From an uncultured Hyphomonadaceae bacterium (GTDB taxonomy: Bacteria > Pseudomonadota > Alphaproteobacteria > Caulobacterales > Maricaulaceae), in NCBI GenBank assembly GCA_913058335.1, contig CAJXPX010000014.1:1-64000 (forward strand): a stretch of DNA of 64,000 nt, read 5' to 3'. Position numbers and translations under genes: made by a program. The notes beneath the pieces are model-generated. The model was not told where the DNA came from. It saw nothing but the letters and a program-made list of their open reading frames with translations, and searched no databases. The stretch's first letter is position 1, and each line of letters opens with the position of its first letter. This document shows, piece after piece, positions 17,007 to 29,073 of this stretch.

Positions 17007-18866
17007 TTACGTCTCGTTTTTATCTGAAATCCAGTTGTCGACATTTTTTTCTAAAATATCCAAGGGCACAGATCCGTTTGCCAATATAACATCATGAAAC
17101 TCGGCGAGGTTAAAGGCTTCATCTAGAGCCTCTTCTGCGCGCTGCCTCAGAGCCTGAATTTTCAACTTCCCGATCATGTATGCCGTAGCCTGTCCAGGCC
17201 AGACAATATAGCGGTCTATCTCGGCGCGAATATCACCTTCAGGGTTTGGAATATTCTCGAGATAATATTGAACCGCCTCCTCGCGGGTCCATTTTTTGGC
17301 ATGAATGCCGGTATCAACAACCAGACGCGCTGCCCGGAAAATCTCCATAGAAAGCTGACCAAATTTTGAATAGGGATCGGTATAAAGACCAAGCTCATCC
17401 GGCACGCCTTCGGCATAAAGTCCCCAGCCTTCTATATAGGCCGTATGTCCGTCTAAAGTTCGAAAGCGGGGAAGACCGCTTAGTTCCTGAGCGAGAGCGA
17501 TTTGCATATGATGGCCGGGAATGCCTTCATGGTAAGCCAAAGCCTGTTGGAGATAGGTCGGCTGATCAGCCATATCTTTCAAATTTACATAATAGGTGCC
17601 GGGGCGGGAGCCGTCCAAAGCCGGACTGTCGTAAAAAGCGCCAAAGGCTGTATCTTCGCGAAAAGGTTCAACCCGTTTGACAACCAGATCCGCTTTTGGC
17701 TGGGTTATAAAAAGCTGATCCAATTGGCTTTTCATCTCATTGATGATTTCTGCGGCGTCGGTGATATAGTTCGCTCGGCCTTCTTCGGTGTTTGGATAAA
17801 CAAACAACTCGTCGGTGCGAAGATAGGCGAAAAACTCTTTCAGCGTTCCCTCATAACCAAGCCGATCCATGATGGCTTTCATTTCGGTCTGAATACGGCT
17901 CACCTCTGTAAGTCCGATGTCATGTATCTCGTCCGCCGTCAGGTCTGTCGTTGTGTAGTGTTTGAGGCGCGCGGCGTAATAAGCGTTTCCATTGGGGAGT
18001 TTCCATGCGCCGTCATTGCTGCTTGCGAGTTTTTCTTGCGCGTTAAACATCGCAATCAATCGGTCATAAGCGGGTTTCACTGACTTGCCCATTGCCATCT
18101 CGGCTTGCTCATAAAGCCTGTTCTTGGCCTCGTCGCTCAAATCCAAAGCCGCGACTTTTTCCTGAAAGTCGGCGTAAAGCGGGCTGTTATCGCCGTCGTC
18201 AAAGGGATAGCCTGTTATGATGTTTTCAGACGCGGTTCGGATGTTCTCATAAACAAATTTCGGCAGACGAACGCCTGCCTCGAATTGGGCCTCGGCGCGG
18301 TCAGCGGCCTGACCCAAATATCTGTCAAATGCGGTCAATCTCGCAATATAGGCTTTGGCATCCGCTTCGCTCTCAATGGAGTGGAAATTTATCAAAAAAG
18401 TAGGCAGATCCGTTTGCGGTCCGTTCATATGTTGAAAAACATAGTTGTGACCGGCAAATTCATGTTGGGCGAGATTGTCTTCAGCGCTATATTCATAAAG
18501 CCGGTAAGAAAGTCGCGTTTGCGGGTCAAGCCGGTCAATATCAAAATTTCGCCGCATATCCGCTAGCCATGATTTGCGTAGCGCTGCTTCCTCGTCTAGC
18601 GCCATGGTTGATATGTCGTCTAATTTGTCCTGGCTTGATGATATTCCAAGATAGGTCTGGGTTTGGGGCGAGCGGGCCAATTCATCTTCGTAGCGAGCTT
18701 CAAACCAGTCATTCAGCGCCGCGCTTTCTTGGCGCAGAATTGTTTCGCGCGATGGAGCCTCAGAGCTTGGCAGGCAGGCATTTAATGAAAGGGCGGAGAG
18801 GGAGAGCCCCAGAGCAAAGGGAAGGGCGCGGGGAAGTTTGCGAAATATAGGAGCGGGGCAGTTCAT
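17007..18866 (-). CDS. DUF885 family lipoprotein (paralogue 1)
   Basis: A 619-residue lipoprotein and close paralogue of the gene downstream. The start MNCPAPIF at 18866 is chosen because it gives a normal lipoprotein signal peptide ending SLNAC (Cys31); the frame is open with a GTG to 18944. It shares the DUF885 blocks GAWKLPNGNAYYAARL, RPGTYYVNL, QALAYHEGIPGHHMQIA and EGWGLYAEGV. The probable metal ligands (His-Glu, the two His of GHH, the later Glu) are intact in both copies, so both look active. Tandem duplication followed by divergence suggests two related substrates. It is divergent from cckA. Possible role: periplasmic peptide processing before or after uptake by the nearby receptor (inference). 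Confidence 0.88.
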   Translation of the reverse strand: MNCPAPIFRKLPRALPFALGLSLSALSLNACLPSSEAPSRETILRQESAALNDWFEARYEDELARSPQTQTYLGISSSQDKLDDISTMALDEEAALRKSWLADMRRNFDIDRLDPQTRLSYRLYEYSAEDNLAQHEFAGHNYVFQHMNGPQTDLPTFLINFHSIESEADAKAYIARLTAFDRYLGQAADRAEAQFEAGVRLPKFVYENIRTASENIITGYPFDDGDNSPLYADFQEKVAALDLSDEAKNRLYEQAEMAMGKSVKPAYDRLIAMFNAQEKLASSNDGAWKLPNGNAYYAARLKHYTTTDLTADEIHDIGLTEVSRIQTEMKAIMDRLGYEGTLKEFFAYLRTDELFVYPNTEEGRANYITDAAEIINEMKSQLDQLFITQPKADLVVKRVEPFREDTAFGAFYDSPALDGSRPGTYYVNLKDMADQPTYLQQALAYHEGIPGHHMQIALAQELSGLPRFRTLDGHTAYIEGWGLYAEGVPDELGLYTDPYSKFGQLSMEIFRAARLVVDTGIHAKKWTREEAVQYYLENIPNPEGDIRAEIDRYIVWPGQATAYMIGKLKIQALRQRAEEALDEAFNLAEFHDVILANGSVPLDILEKNVDNWISDKNET

Positions 18867-19088
18867 TGAGCAGGGAATATCACACTCTTTCCTATAAGAC
18901 AGGCTTGATAATCTAAATATATTCGATGCGTAGCGACTATTCACAGGATTTAAGGTGAGCCTTGCCTCTAAATCTTGTTAAGTCATAAGACTAACAGAGT
19001 GATTCGTGATGAAATATCCTGACGTAAAATCTTACTGTCCGATATATCTTCGGACCTCCGCCTTATGAGGACAGGAGCCGAAGGACAG

Positions 19089-21752
19089 ATGGTTCCGCCT
19101 AAGCGCAAGGCCGGTCTAAACTGGTTCTGGATTTCCATTGCCATTTTGTCGCTCATTGTCTTGGTCTGCGCGGTTCTGGCCGGAGTGAACGCGGCGGCTC
19201 TTGGCTGGCTGGGCATCAGCTTCATGACCGGCTTGGCTGTAACCGCTGCGGTGGCTGTGATTGGACTTCTGGCGGCGCAGCGCGCCTCTGGGCCAGGCTC
19301 TGCGGGGGACCGGCGTCAATCTGTTCGCGGAAACATATACTCTCAGGCTTTTTTCGATAGTTCTGAACCGGCGCTCATAACCCAGAACGGAAAGCCGATT
19401 CACGCAAATCAGGCCTATTTTGATTTTGCCCGCGCCTTGGGCGGGCCCTCGACCGAGGCAGAGACGTATTCCGAAACGGCCACGAACCGAGCCGGCCCGC
19501 CCGGCATTGACCGGATTTTTTCTTCTACAGGCGATGAAATGGCGTCGGCTATTTTTCGCCTGCACCATATCAGCCCTGACAGTTTAGGGGCCGAAGAAAT
19601 GATTGATTATCTGAGCCCGGAGCTTGGATTGCGGCGCTATAAATTCAGCGTCCGACGGTTAAACGGATCACTAGGGCCGTCCGGAGGAGAAAGCTTTCTC
19701 TGGCAGATATCCGATATGACCGAAATTGAACGTGTCGGGGACAGCCTTTTGTCTCACGCGCCTGTTGGATTATTCTCCATCCGCGCGGATGGAAGTATTA
19801 TCGCGATGAATAAGGTTTTATCGCTATGGCTGGGCGTCGAAGACGATCCGCCGCCGTCCCATATTCGCGATTTTATCGAAAAGCCGGAGAGCCTTTTGCA
19901 AAGCACGATTGTGGCGGGACGCACGGTGCGAGCGGATACGCGGCTAATAACGCGAAAAAATATTGTTACGCCGACAATTATGGTCGGAAACTGGGAGGCG
20001 CTGGACGGCGGAAAGCTGATTTGCAATGTGGCGCTTTACGGCCATTCCACATTGGCACACCCAAATCCCGGACAAGGGGGGGGAGGCTCTGCCGCCCTCA
20101 GCCAGACTTCGGCATCTTCGGGCGCCATGGCCTCCCATGAGAGCGGGCATGAGCCGTCTCTGGCAGGGTTTGCCTCTGCGCCTGTCGGTATGTTGGAACT
20201 TAGTCTTCCTGATCTTTCCAGGGCTTTGGCAGAGGCTAAGTTGGTGAAGGTCAATCCGGCCTTTGACCGTATGAGCGAAGGGCTGGACCGGTCTGACAAA
20301 ACCTTTGGCCAATTATTTGCGCCAAATAGTACCGAGCACCGCTTTCTTGAACTTAGTCCGGAGCAAACCGATGCGGATAAGCCTTTTGACGCTATCTTGC
20401 TTGGAGCGCAGTCTCTGCCTGTCAGCGTCTATATCGTGCCGGATAAGCGGCAAATGGCGCCGCAGACCGACCTTTTATCCGATCCTTCCTCTGATCACAC
20501 AAAAAGCCACACTATCTGGGTTTTTCTGGTCGATGTTAGCGCCCGTAAATCGCTTGAGGATCAGTTGGTTCAAAGCCAGAAGATGCAGGCGATTGGCCAG
20601 CTCGCCGCCGGTGTGGCGCATGATTTTAATAATCTTTTGACCGCAATAAGGTTGAATACGGATGAGCTCCTGCAACGTCATCCTGTCGGCGACCCATCCT
20701 ACCCTGAGCTTCAGAATATCAATTCCACCGGCCTTCGCGCCGGAGCCTTGGTGAAGAAGCTGCTGGCATTTTCGCGTAAACAAACCCGGCGAATGGAAAT
20801 GCTCTCAGTCACGGATACGCTCTCGGATATGGTGGTGACATTACGCCAGACCTTGGGCGAGAAAGCCAAGCTGGTCATGGTGCATGGACGCAATCTTCCG
20901 CCCGTTATCGCGGATAAGAGCCAAATTGATACAGTGTTGATGAATCTTTGCGTGAATGCGCGCGACGCTATGGCCGAGCAGGGCGGGGGGACCATTACGG
21001 TTAAAAGCGCCGAGTTGATACGCAGCGAGATTAAAGATCCGGTTTTGGCCGGATCCCTGCGAGGGCTTCCGGGCGATCATTTTGTTACGATTGAAGTTTC
21101 CGATACCGGCACCGGCATGAGCGATGAGGTGAAAGCCAAGATTTTCGAGCCTTTCTTTACCACGAAAGAGCAGGGAAAAGGGACAGGCCTCGGCCTTGCC
21201 ACAGTTTACGGTATCGTCCAGCAAACTGGCGGGCATCTGGACGTTCAAAGCGAGCTTGGCAAAGGCACGACATTCCGGATTACCCTCCCTGTCGCTGACC
21301 CGTCCAAGCTCCCGGTAGATGTGGAGCTGTCCAAACCTGCCGCGCCGCCCGAGCCAAGAAAACCCGCTGATCTGGCCGGGCAGGGGACGATTTTATTCGT
21401 TGAAGACGAAGCCAGCGTACGAGTTATCGCCGCCAAAACGCTACGTAAACGAGGCTATACGGTTATTGAGGCTGAAGACGGCGAAGAAGCGCTTGAGATT
21501 TTGGAGGACGGAGATCATACATTTGACATGATGATTTCCGACGTCGTCATGCCGGGAATGGACGGGCCGACTTTATTGAAAGAGGGCAGAGCCCTTTTAG
21601 GCGAGGCAAGAATCGTGTTTATCTCCGGATATGCCGAAGAGCACTTCTCTGATTTATTATCCGAAGAACCTGATGTGACCTTCCTGCCGAAGCCGTTTAC
21701 TTTGGTACAATTGGCCGAGAAAGTGAAATCAGAGATTGGCGAGGCTCAATAA
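19089..21752 (+). CDS. cckA: Cell-cycle hybrid histidine kinase CckA
   Basis: A membrane hybrid kinase of 887 residues that, in alphaproteobacteria, passes phosphate through ChpT to CtrA and CpdR. Two hydrophobic segments (about 10-64) are followed by PAS-like regions, a HisKA domain with phospho-acceptor in [18 protein letters not shown] (about residue 511), an HATPase domain ([31 protein letters not shown]) and a C-terminal receiver (FVEDEASVR, phospho-acceptor in [11 protein letters not shown]). It is longer than Caulobacter CckA (about 690) because of an extended sensor region. Proximity to recA matches Caulobacter synteny. An upstream ATG at 19065 adds eight residues; 19089 is preferred for its AAGGA/GGAG sites. 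The CtrA-type boxes in this window fit this pathway. Confidence 0.9.
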   Translation: MVPPKRKAGLNWFWISIAILSLIVLVCAVLAGVNAAALGWLGISFMTGLAVTAAVAVIGLLAAQRASGPGSAGDRRQSVRGNIYSQAFFDSSEPALITQNGKPIHANQAYFDFARALGGPSTEAETYSETATNRAGPPGIDRIFSSTGDEMASAIFRLHHISPDSLGAEEMIDYLSPELGLRRYKFSVRRLNGSLGPSGGESFLWQISDMTEIERVGDSLLSHAPVGLFSIRADGSIIAMNKVLSLWLGVEDDPPPSHIRDFIEKPESLLQSTIVAGRTVRADTRLITRKNIVTPTIMVGNWEALDGGKLICNVALYGHSTLAHPNPGQGGGGSAALSQTSASSGAMASHESGHEPSLAGFASAPVGMLELSLPDLSRALAEAKLVKVNPAFDRMSEGLDRSDKTFGQLFAPNSTEHRFLELSPEQTDADKPFDAILLGAQSLPVSVYIVPDKRQMAPQTDLLSDPSSDHTKSHTIWVFLVDVSARKSLEDQLVQSQKMQAIGQLAAGVAHDFNNLLTAIRLNTDELLQRHPVGDPSYPELQNINSTGLRAGALVKKLLAFSRKQTRRMEMLSVTDTLSDMVVTLRQTLGEKAKLVMVHGRNLPPVIADKSQIDTVLMNLCVNARDAMAEQGGGTITVKSAELIRSEIKDPVLAGSLRGLPGDHFVTIEVSDTGTGMSDEVKAKIFEPFFTTKEQGKGTGLGLATVYGIVQQTGGHLDVQSELGKGTTFRITLPVADPSKLPVDVELSKPAAPPEPRKPADLAGQGTILFVEDEASVRVIAAKTLRKRGYTVIEAEDGEEALEILEDGDHTFDMMISDVVMPGMDGPTLLKEGRALLGEARIVFISGYAEEHFSDLLSEEPDVTFLPKPFTLVQLAEKVKSEIGEAQ

Positions 21753-21791
21753 AGCTGATGAAAATCAAAGGCTTCGCATAAAAGTAAATAT

Positions 21792-21806
21792 GTTCTGTTT
21801 TTGTTC
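21792..21806 (+). promoter_or_regulatory. LexA (SOS) box upstream of recA
   Basis: GTTC (21792-21795) and GTTC (21803-21806) are spaced by exactly 7 nt, the alphaproteobacterial LexA direct repeat. It lies 118 nt before the recA ATG, in the intergenic promoter region. Confidence 0.8.
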
Positions 21807-21924
21807 TTGCGTCATGAGAACAAATGTGAAACATAACGAGTATACCCATCACGGCAGTCCGAAGCAGCCGTAACTTTATCAGACCCGTCGAAGGGCTCCG
21901 ACGGATCGCACTGGAGTTTATAAC

Positions 21925-23022
21925 ATGGCCAGAAATTCAACCCCTCTTAAAGTCGTCGGTAAAGCGGACGACAAAAATAAATCTGCCGCACTCGACGCGG
22001 CTTTGTCTCAGATCGACCGCGCCTTTGGTAAAGGCTCCGTCATGAAACTGGGCCAAAAAACGACAATGGATGTCGCCGCGGTCTCTACCGGCTCTCTCGG
22101 CCTTGATATTGCTCTGGGCATAGGCGGCTTGCCCAAAGGGCGGGTTATTGAGATTTACGGACCTGAAAGCTCCGGTAAAACGACTCTGTCGCTCCACGCT
22201 GTGGCGGAAATGCAAAAAGAAGGTGGCGTTGCGGCCTTTATTGACGCGGAACATGCGCTGGATCCGGTCTATGCCGGAAAGCTCGGTGTGGACGTAAATG
22301 AACTTTTGATTGCTCAGCCTGATACGGGTGAGCAGGGGCTTGAAATTGCCGATACGCTGGTTCGCTCCGGCGCGATTGATATTCTTGTTATCGACTCAGT
22401 GGCGGCATTGACCCCGCGTGCTGAACTTGAAGGCGATATGGGCGACTCACTTCCCGGTCTTCAGGCGCGTTTGATGAGTCAGGCGCTTCGTAAACTGACA
22501 GGCTCTATTTCAAAATCCGGTTGTATGGTAATTTTTATCAACCAGATCCGGATGAAAATTGGTGTTATGTATGGCTCCCCTGAAACAACAACAGGCGGAA
22601 ATGCGCTGAAATTCTATTCTTCCGTGCGTCTGGATATCCGCCGTATCGGCGCGATCAAATATCGCGACGAAGTCATTGGCAACCAGACCCGCGTTAAAAT
22701 CGTCAAAAACAAAGTCGCGCCGCCTTTCCGTCAAGTTGAATTTGATATCATGTATGGCGAAGGTATTTCCAAAACCGGCGAGCTGATTGACCTCGGCGTG
22801 AAAGCCGAAGTGATTGAAAAATCCGGCTCTTGGTACTCTTATGGAGATGAGCGGATTGGACAGGGCCGCGAAAATGTACGGACCTTCCTAAAAGATAATC
22901 CGGACATTGCTGCTGATATTGAACGCCGCATCCGCACTAATGAGGGCCTTATTGACGAAGAGCTTCTCATGCCGAAAGAAGAACGGATTGAAGATGACGG
23001 AGAGGCCAGCGCGTCAGCTTAG
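21925..23022 (+). CDS. recA: Recombinase RecA
   Basis: A 365-residue DNA strand-exchange ATPase, and co-protease for LexA cleavage in the SOS response. Walker A is GPESSGKTT (about 79-87), with EHALDP, the L1 loop region and the L2 region [10 protein letters not shown]. The acidic C-terminal tail ends [13 protein letters not shown]. Length is normal. The ATG follows TGGAG with 8-nt spacing. It has its own SOS box upstream and a 14-bp hairpin downstream, so it is probably monocistronic. Confidence 0.98.
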   Translation: MARNSTPLKVVGKADDKNKSAALDAALSQIDRAFGKGSVMKLGQKTTMDVAAVSTGSLGLDIALGIGGLPKGRVIEIYGPESSGKTTLSLHAVAEMQKEGGVAAFIDAEHALDPVYAGKLGVDVNELLIAQPDTGEQGLEIADTLVRSGAIDILVIDSVAALTPRAELEGDMGDSLPGLQARLMSQALRKLTGSISKSGCMVIFINQIRMKIGVMYGSPETTTGGNALKFYSSVRLDIRRIGAIKYRDEVIGNQTRVKIVKNKVAPPFRQVEFDIMYGEGISKTGELIDLGVKAEVIEKSGSWYSYGDERIGQGRENVRTFLKDNPDIAADIERRIRTNEGLIDEELLMPKEERIEDDGEASASA

Positions 23023-23169
23023 TCCATTTGGCGGCTTTAGATAAAGAATAGCCGATAGCTCTTCCCCTTATACAGAGCTTTCGGTGCGAAGCCTGCCTTA
23101 TAAACCACTTTGGCCCTTATTGTGGTTTTGACTGAGGATGTCTCTTTGGTCTGACGGCAGATTTGCATA

Positions 23170-23200
23170 AAAGAGCGCTTGGCACTGCCAAGCGCTCTTT
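23170..23200 (+). terminator. Long perfect hairpin between recA and alaS
   Basis: A 14-bp perfect stem (23170-23183 with 23187-23200) with a 3-nt loop ends in TTT. It probably terminates recA transcripts. As it lies 49 nt before alaS, it could also sit in the alaS leader. Confidence 0.6.
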
Positions 23201-23249
23201 CTATAGGGGCGGGTAGTTCACTTAATAAGATTTTACCCCCGGTGGTTTC

Positions 23250-25883
23250 ATGACCAGTTTGAATGACATTCGATCGCAGTTTCTGAATTATTACGGGACG
23301 CATGACCATGCGATCTGGCCGTCTGCCCCGCTTGTACCGGATAACGATCCGACTCTCCTCTTTGTAAATGCGGGCATGGTGCCGTTTAAGGACTATTTTA
23401 CAGGCGCCCTAAAGCCGGATTCCAAGCGGGCTACGACTTCGCAGAAATGCGTGCGAGCCGGGGGCAAGCATAATGATCTGGATAATGTAGGCTATACGGC
23501 GCGTCATCATACATTCTTTGAAATGCTCGGAAATTTCTCTTTCGGGGACTATTTTAAAGAGCAAGCCATCATTCATGCGTGGAATATGGTGACGAAAGAA
23601 TTCGGCCTGCCTAAAGAGAAACTTCTGGTTACTGTTTTTCACACAGACGATGAAGCTTTTGATCTCTGGAAAAAGATCGCGGGCCTGCCCGATGACCGGA
23701 TTATCCGTATTGCGACTTCCGATAATTTCTGGGCTATGGGCGATACCGGACCGTGCGGTCCTTGTTCGGAAATCTTTTATGACCACGGCGAACATATTCC
23801 CGGGGGGCCTCCGGGTACGCCCGAAGAAGACGGCGATCGTTTCATCGAAATCTGGAACCTTGTCTTTATGCAATATGAGCGTTTTGCGGATGGACGCGAG
23901 CAAGCTTTGCCCAAACCCTCTATTGATACAGGTATGGGACTGGAACGGATTACGACCATCCTTCAGGGCGTTCACGACAATTATGATATTGACCTGTTCA
24001 AAACGCTCATTGGGGCCTCTGTTGATTTGACGGGCGTAAAAGCCGAAGGCAATGCAAAGTTTTCGCATCGTGTGATCGCCGATCACTTACGTTCTTGTTC
24101 CTTTCTGATGGCGGATGGAGTTTCCCCGTCAAATGAGGGCAGGGGTTATGTGCTTCGCCGCATCATGCGCCGCGCCATGCGTCACGCCCATTTGCTGGGT
24201 GCAAAAGACCCGCTCATGCACCGCCTTGTCCCGACTTTAGTCGCGGAAATGGGCGGGGCCTATGACGAGCTTAACCGCGCGAAAGCCTCTATTACTGCGA
24301 CATTCGAGCAAGAAGAAGAACGGTTCCGCCGTACTCTTGGCCGCGGCACAAGCCTATTGGAAGGCGCGGTCGCAGATTTGAAAAAAGGGGATAAGCTGGA
24401 CGGCGAGACGGCGTTTAAGCTCTATGATACTTACGGTTTTCCGATTGATCTGACGCAAGACGCGCTTCGCGCCAAAGGCTTGGGGGTTGATCTGGAGGGT
24501 TTTGACGCCGCCATGGAACGGCAGAAAACGCAATCCCGGGAAGGCGGATTTGCCTCCGGCGACCAAGCGACAGATGATGTCTGGAATAAAGCGAAAGACG
24601 AAGCAGGCGATAGCGTCTTTACAGGCTATGACTCTTTAACCTCAAACCAAGATGTAAAAGTGCTTGTTCAAGACGGCGTCAGAGTAAAAACCGCACAGCC
24701 CGGGCCAGTTATGTTCCTTACTTCCGAGACACCTTTTTACGCGGAAAGCGGCGGACAAGCCGGAGATAAGGGAGTCGCGTCATTTAAAAACGGGGCAAAG
24801 ATAAAAATTAAAGATGTGCAGAAGAAAGCCGGCGGTCTTCATGTCCATATTGGCGATCTTGAAGGAACGGTTGATGTCGGGCAGAGCGCTGAAATCTCAG
24901 TGGATTCCCGAAACCGCGAAACGACCAAACATAATCACTCGGCTACCCATCTCTTGCACGAAGCTTTACGCCGCGTACTCGGCGATCATGTTGCGCAAAA
25001 AGGCCAAATGGTGGACGGCGAGCGTATCCGCTTCGACATTTCGCATGGTCAGGCCATTACGCGCGAAGAACTCGCAAAAGTCGAGGATCAGGTGAATGAA
25101 ATCATTCAGCAAAACTCTCCTGCAAAAACCCAGTTGATGAGCCCGGACGAAGCCATTCAAGCGGGGGCTTTGGCCTTATTCGGAGAGAAGTATGGCGACG
25201 AAGTGCGGGTTTTGAGCCTTGGCGAGGACCCGGATGGCGGCGAGAAGGCGTATTCTGTCGAACTTTGCGGCGGCACGCATGTGGCGCGAACAGGCGACAT
25301 TGCTCTGTTTAAAATCGTCAATGAAGGCGCGGTTGCCGCCGGCATTCGCCGCGTTGAAGCCGTCACAGGCGAAGTTGCGCGTCAATATTTGGAAGAGCAA
25401 GCCGGATTGACCCGTAAAGCGGCGGATACGCTGAAAACGCGTCCAGAAGACGTGCCGGAGAGAATTGAGACGCTGCTTGCGGATCGCAAACGTCTTGAAT
25501 CTGATCTGGCCGAGGCGAAGAAACAAATAGCCCTCGGCGGCGGAGGCAGTGCGGCAAGCACAGAAGAGATAAACGGGGTGAAAGTTATGGCCAAGGTTCT
25601 GGACGGTGTCTCCGGGAAAGACCTTCGCTCTATGATGAATGAACAACTCGCCGCGCTGGGATCGGGCATTGTCGCCTTTGTCGCAAAGGACTCAGGAAAA
25701 GTCGCGGTCGGCGTGGCCGTCAGCGACGATCTAGTCGGGAAATACTCCGCCTCTGATTTGGTCAATGTCGGAGCGCCTCTTGTGGACGGCCGCGGCGGCG
25801 GCAAGCCGGGTATGGCGCAAGCGGGCGGATCCAAGCCTGAGGGCGCAGAGGACGCGCTCGCCTCTATAAAGGCTGCTATTTAA
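23250..25883 (+). CDS. alaS: Alanyl-tRNA synthetase
   Basis: An 877-residue class II synthetase that charges tRNA-Ala and edits mischarged Ser or Gly. It has the catalytic domain with motif 1 region [15 protein letters not shown], followed by the tRNA-recognition domain. The editing domain carries [10 protein letters not shown] and, further on, CGGTHVART, which give the zinc-binding His and Cys set. The C-Ala domain ends [12 protein letters not shown]. Full length. arfB starts 3 nt after the stop. The recA-alaS order matches other alphaproteobacteria. Confidence 0.98.
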   Translation: MTSLNDIRSQFLNYYGTHDHAIWPSAPLVPDNDPTLLFVNAGMVPFKDYFTGALKPDSKRATTSQKCVRAGGKHNDLDNVGYTARHHTFFEMLGNFSFGDYFKEQAIIHAWNMVTKEFGLPKEKLLVTVFHTDDEAFDLWKKIAGLPDDRIIRIATSDNFWAMGDTGPCGPCSEIFYDHGEHIPGGPPGTPEEDGDRFIEIWNLVFMQYERFADGREQALPKPSIDTGMGLERITTILQGVHDNYDIDLFKTLIGASVDLTGVKAEGNAKFSHRVIADHLRSCSFLMADGVSPSNEGRGYVLRRIMRRAMRHAHLLGAKDPLMHRLVPTLVAEMGGAYDELNRAKASITATFEQEEERFRRTLGRGTSLLEGAVADLKKGDKLDGETAFKLYDTYGFPIDLTQDALRAKGLGVDLEGFDAAMERQKTQSREGGFASGDQATDDVWNKAKDEAGDSVFTGYDSLTSNQDVKVLVQDGVRVKTAQPGPVMFLTSETPFYAESGGQAGDKGVASFKNGAKIKIKDVQKKAGGLHVHIGDLEGTVDVGQSAEISVDSRNRETTKHNHSATHLLHEALRRVLGDHVAQKGQMVDGERIRFDISHGQAITREELAKVEDQVNEIIQQNSPAKTQLMSPDEAIQAGALALFGEKYGDEVRVLSLGEDPDGGEKAYSVELCGGTHVARTGDIALFKIVNEGAVAAGIRRVEAVTGEVARQYLEEQAGLTRKAADTLKTRPEDVPERIETLLADRKRLESDLAEAKKQIALGGGGSAASTEEINGVKVMAKVLDGVSGKDLRSMMNEQLAALGSGIVAFVAKDSGKVAVGVAVSDDLVGKYSASDLVNVGAPLVDGRGGGKPGMAQAGGSKPEGAEDALASIKAAI

Positions 25884-25886
25884 GGG

Positions 25887-26324
25887 GTGGCGGACGCGCT
25901 TTATATCACGCCGCGTCTTTCTATCCCTATGAGCGAGATAGAGCTGACCGCGATCCGCGCTTCCGGGCCGGGCGGTCAGCACGTGAATAAAACCTCTTCC
26001 GCCATCCAGCTGCGCTTTTATATTCCTGCCTCAGAGACGCTCTCACGTGAGGAGAAATCTCGCCTTTTCGCCTTTTCGGATAATCATATTTCTGAAAATG
26101 GAGTCGTGATTATCAAGGCACAAAATCACCGGTCTCAAGCCCGCAATCAGGAGGAGGCGCTAACACGGTTTAAAGACCTGTTGAAAGCGGCCTTTAAAAA
26201 AGAGAAAAAAAGAAAGCCCACCCGTCCGACTCGCGGTTCTGTCCGGCGGCGGATAAAGGCGAAAAAGATACGCGGCGAGAAAAAGGCTTTGCGCGGCAAA
26301 GTTAGCCGCGACGCAAAGTGGTAA
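25887..26324 (+). CDS. arfB: Alternative ribosome-rescue factor ArfB (YaeJ-like)
   Basis: A 145-residue peptidyl-tRNA hydrolase that frees ribosomes stalled on non-stop mRNA. It has the catalytic GGQ loop (ASGPGGQHVNKTSSAI, Gln about 31) and the basic C-terminal tail (KKRKPTRPTRGSVRRRIKAKK) that enters the empty mRNA channel. A GTG start 3 nt after alaS is chosen because the family N-terminus (LYITPRLSIP) lies before the first internal ATG at 25930. It is probably translated with alaS. It ends 1 nt from the convergent HDAC-family gene. Confidence 0.93.
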   Translation: MADALYITPRLSIPMSEIELTAIRASGPGGQHVNKTSSAIQLRFYIPASETLSREEKSRLFAFSDNHISENGVVIIKAQNHRSQARNQEEALTRFKDLLKAAFKKEKKRKPTRPTRGSVRRRIKAKKIRGEKKALRGKVSRDAKW

Positions 26325-26325
26325 T

Positions 26326-27351
26326 TCATCCGCCCATATAGCCGCGTAACACCCCGGCTGTGTTATCCCCGATTTCCGGCACGCCGTAACCGCCCTCCAT
26401 AATGAAACTGGTGGGCAAACCAATCTTGGCGATTTCAGCTCCGTAAGCCGGATAGTCTTGGACCTTTAACTTAAAGCTGCTGATCGGGTCCTGCTCAAAA
26501 GTGTCTACCCCGAGAGACACCACGAGGGCGTCGGGTTTGAAGGCCCGTATCTTGGCAATCGCGTCCAATAGGGCGTCTCGCCATGCGGCATAATGCGTTC
26601 CGGCGGGGAGCGGGTAATTGAAGGTATAGCCATCGCCATCGCCCGCGCCTTTTTCATCCCTATAACCCCAAAAATAAGGGAAGTGGTGGTCGGGCTCTCC
26701 GTGAAGTGAGGCAAAGAGCACATCATCCCGGTCATAAAAAATGTCCTGCGTGCCATTGCCGTGATGAAAGTCCACATCCAAGACGGCGACCCTTTCCATG
26801 CCTCTGTTTAAAAGGGCCTGAGCCGCGATGGCTGCATTGTTAAATATACAATAGCCGGACATGTATTTCGCGCCCGCGTGATGGCCAGGCGGACGGATAA
26901 GAGCGAAAGCCGACTCGCCGTGAGTAATCGAATCGACGGTGCCCACGGCGCAGGCGGCGGTAGAGGCAAGAGCGGTCCAAGTCGTTTCTGTAATCATTGT
27001 GTCCGCGGAGCTACAGAAATAACCTGCCGCGCCGTCGATTTCTATGGGCGGTTTGGATCTCCGCGGATTATATGGAAAGCTCATCGGCAGGACATCTCCG
27101 GCATAACCGGCGTCTTTCCATCTGGCCCAGGCCGTCTGGACAAAATGAATATAGTCTTGGGTGTGTATGCCGTTCAAACAGGCGGTATCAAAGGCCGGAG
27201 GCGTGGCGAAATCGGTAAACCCGGCGCGTTTCATACCAGCTATGAGAAGGTCCATACGATGCGGCCCTTCATGGGGCGTCACCATCTTTCCACGGTGGAG
27301 TTCCGCTTTGGGGTGATGGGCAAAATGGTCGTCAGTATAGTAGATTTTCAT
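26326..27351 (-). CDS. Histone-deacetylase-family amidohydrolase
   Basis: A 341-residue zinc amidohydrolase of the HDAC / acetylpolyamine amidohydrolase / acetoin-utilization superfamily. The diagnostic motifs are RPPGHHAG (catalytic His pair), VLDVDFHHGNGTQD (zinc ligands Asp and His), SLGVDTFEQDP (third ligand Asp) and EGGYGVPEIG. The bacterial substrate is probably an N-acetylated polyamine or other small amide. It is convergent with arfB and divergent from rpmF, so it is likely a single-gene unit. Confidence 0.92.
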   Translation of the reverse strand: MKIYYTDDHFAHHPKAELHRGKMVTPHEGPHRMDLLIAGMKRAGFTDFATPPAFDTACLNGIHTQDYIHFVQTAWARWKDAGYAGDVLPMSFPYNPRRSKPPIEIDGAAGYFCSSADTMITETTWTALASTAACAVGTVDSITHGESAFALIRPPGHHAGAKYMSGYCIFNNAAIAAQALLNRGMERVAVLDVDFHHGNGTQDIFYDRDDVLFASLHGEPDHHFPYFWGYRDEKGAGDGDGYTFNYPLPAGTHYAAWRDALLDAIAKIRAFKPDALVVSLGVDTFEQDPISSFKLKVQDYPAYGAEIAKIGLPTSFIMEGGYGVPEIGDNTAGVLRGYMGG

Positions 27352-27383
27352 AGTCGCTGCCGTGCCGATTGTGTATTACAGCC

Positions 27384-27389
27384 TATAAT
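27384..27389 (+). promoter_or_regulatory. Possible -10 element of the rpmF-eno promoter
   Basis: A perfect TATAAT lies about 110 nt upstream of rpmF in the divergent region with the HDAC-family gene. No good -35 is seen at standard spacing. Confidence 0.35.
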
Positions 27390-27445
27390 GCCTACATATT
27401 GCGCTTGAAGTCGCAAGGCTAATCGGCTAATTGCGCGTTCAAATC

Positions 27446-27470
27446 AGCGGCTCACATAGGTGAGGCCGCT
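27446..27470 (+). promoter_or_regulatory. Terminator-like hairpin in the rpmF leader
   Basis: AGCGGC-TCAC pairs with GTGA-GCCGCT (one bulged G) around ATAG, and is followed by TTTGTTATT. There is no plus-strand gene upstream, so it would lie inside the 5' leader of rpmF, where it could work as an attenuator. Confidence 0.45.
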
Positions 27471-27496
27471 TTGTTATTGGTTTAATGGAGGCCCTG

Positions 27497-27676
27497 ATGG
27501 CTGTCCCTAAGAGTAAAATTTCAAATTCACGTCGTGGCATGCGCCGCGCTCATGACGCTTTGACGGCTGTAAATTATGTCGAAGACAAAGATAGCGGCGA
27601 GCTTCGTCGTCAACACCATATCGATTTGAAATCCGGTATGTATAAGGGCCGTCAGGTTCTGACCCCAAAAGACTAA
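27497..27676 (+). CDS. rpmF: 50S ribosomal protein L32
   Basis: A 59-residue ribosomal large-subunit protein. The sequence starts [20 protein letters not shown], typical of alphaproteobacterial L32 that lacks the zinc-binding Cys residues, and ends RQVLTPKD. The start at 27497 has GGAG at 27487-27490; the frame is open 12 nt further upstream. It is followed 37 nt later by eno, probably in one transcript. Confidence 0.95.
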   Translation: MAVPKSKISNSRRGMRRAHDALTAVNYVEDKDSGELRRQHHIDLKSGMYKGRQVLTPKD

Positions 27677-27689
27677 GACTTACTGATAA

Positions 27690-28991
<1,302 letters not shown>

Positions 28992-29036
28992 CAGCGCTTT
29001 TTAAATTGCGTATAAGCTCCTGATTCTTTGAGAGTC

Positions 29037-29052
29037 TTAAGTCTGTCTTAAC
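29037..29052 (+). promoter_or_regulatory. CtrA-type box with GANTC sites before ftsB
   Basis: TTAA (29037-29040), a 7-nt spacer and TTAAC (29048-29052) match the full CtrA consensus, 21 nt upstream of the ftsB ATG. Two GANTC methylation sites (GATTC 29022-29026, GAGTC 29032-29036) directly precede it, as in cell-cycle promoters controlled by CcrM/GcrA. Confidence 0.55.
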
Positions 29053-29073
29053 TCTGTTCCGTAATATCGGGGT

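Noticed and set aside
27430-27476. TTCAAATC and flanking hairpin looked like part of a tRNA T-arm
   Set aside because: The sequences flanking TTCAAATC do not pair as a T-stem, and no acceptor stem or anticodon arm can be built around it.
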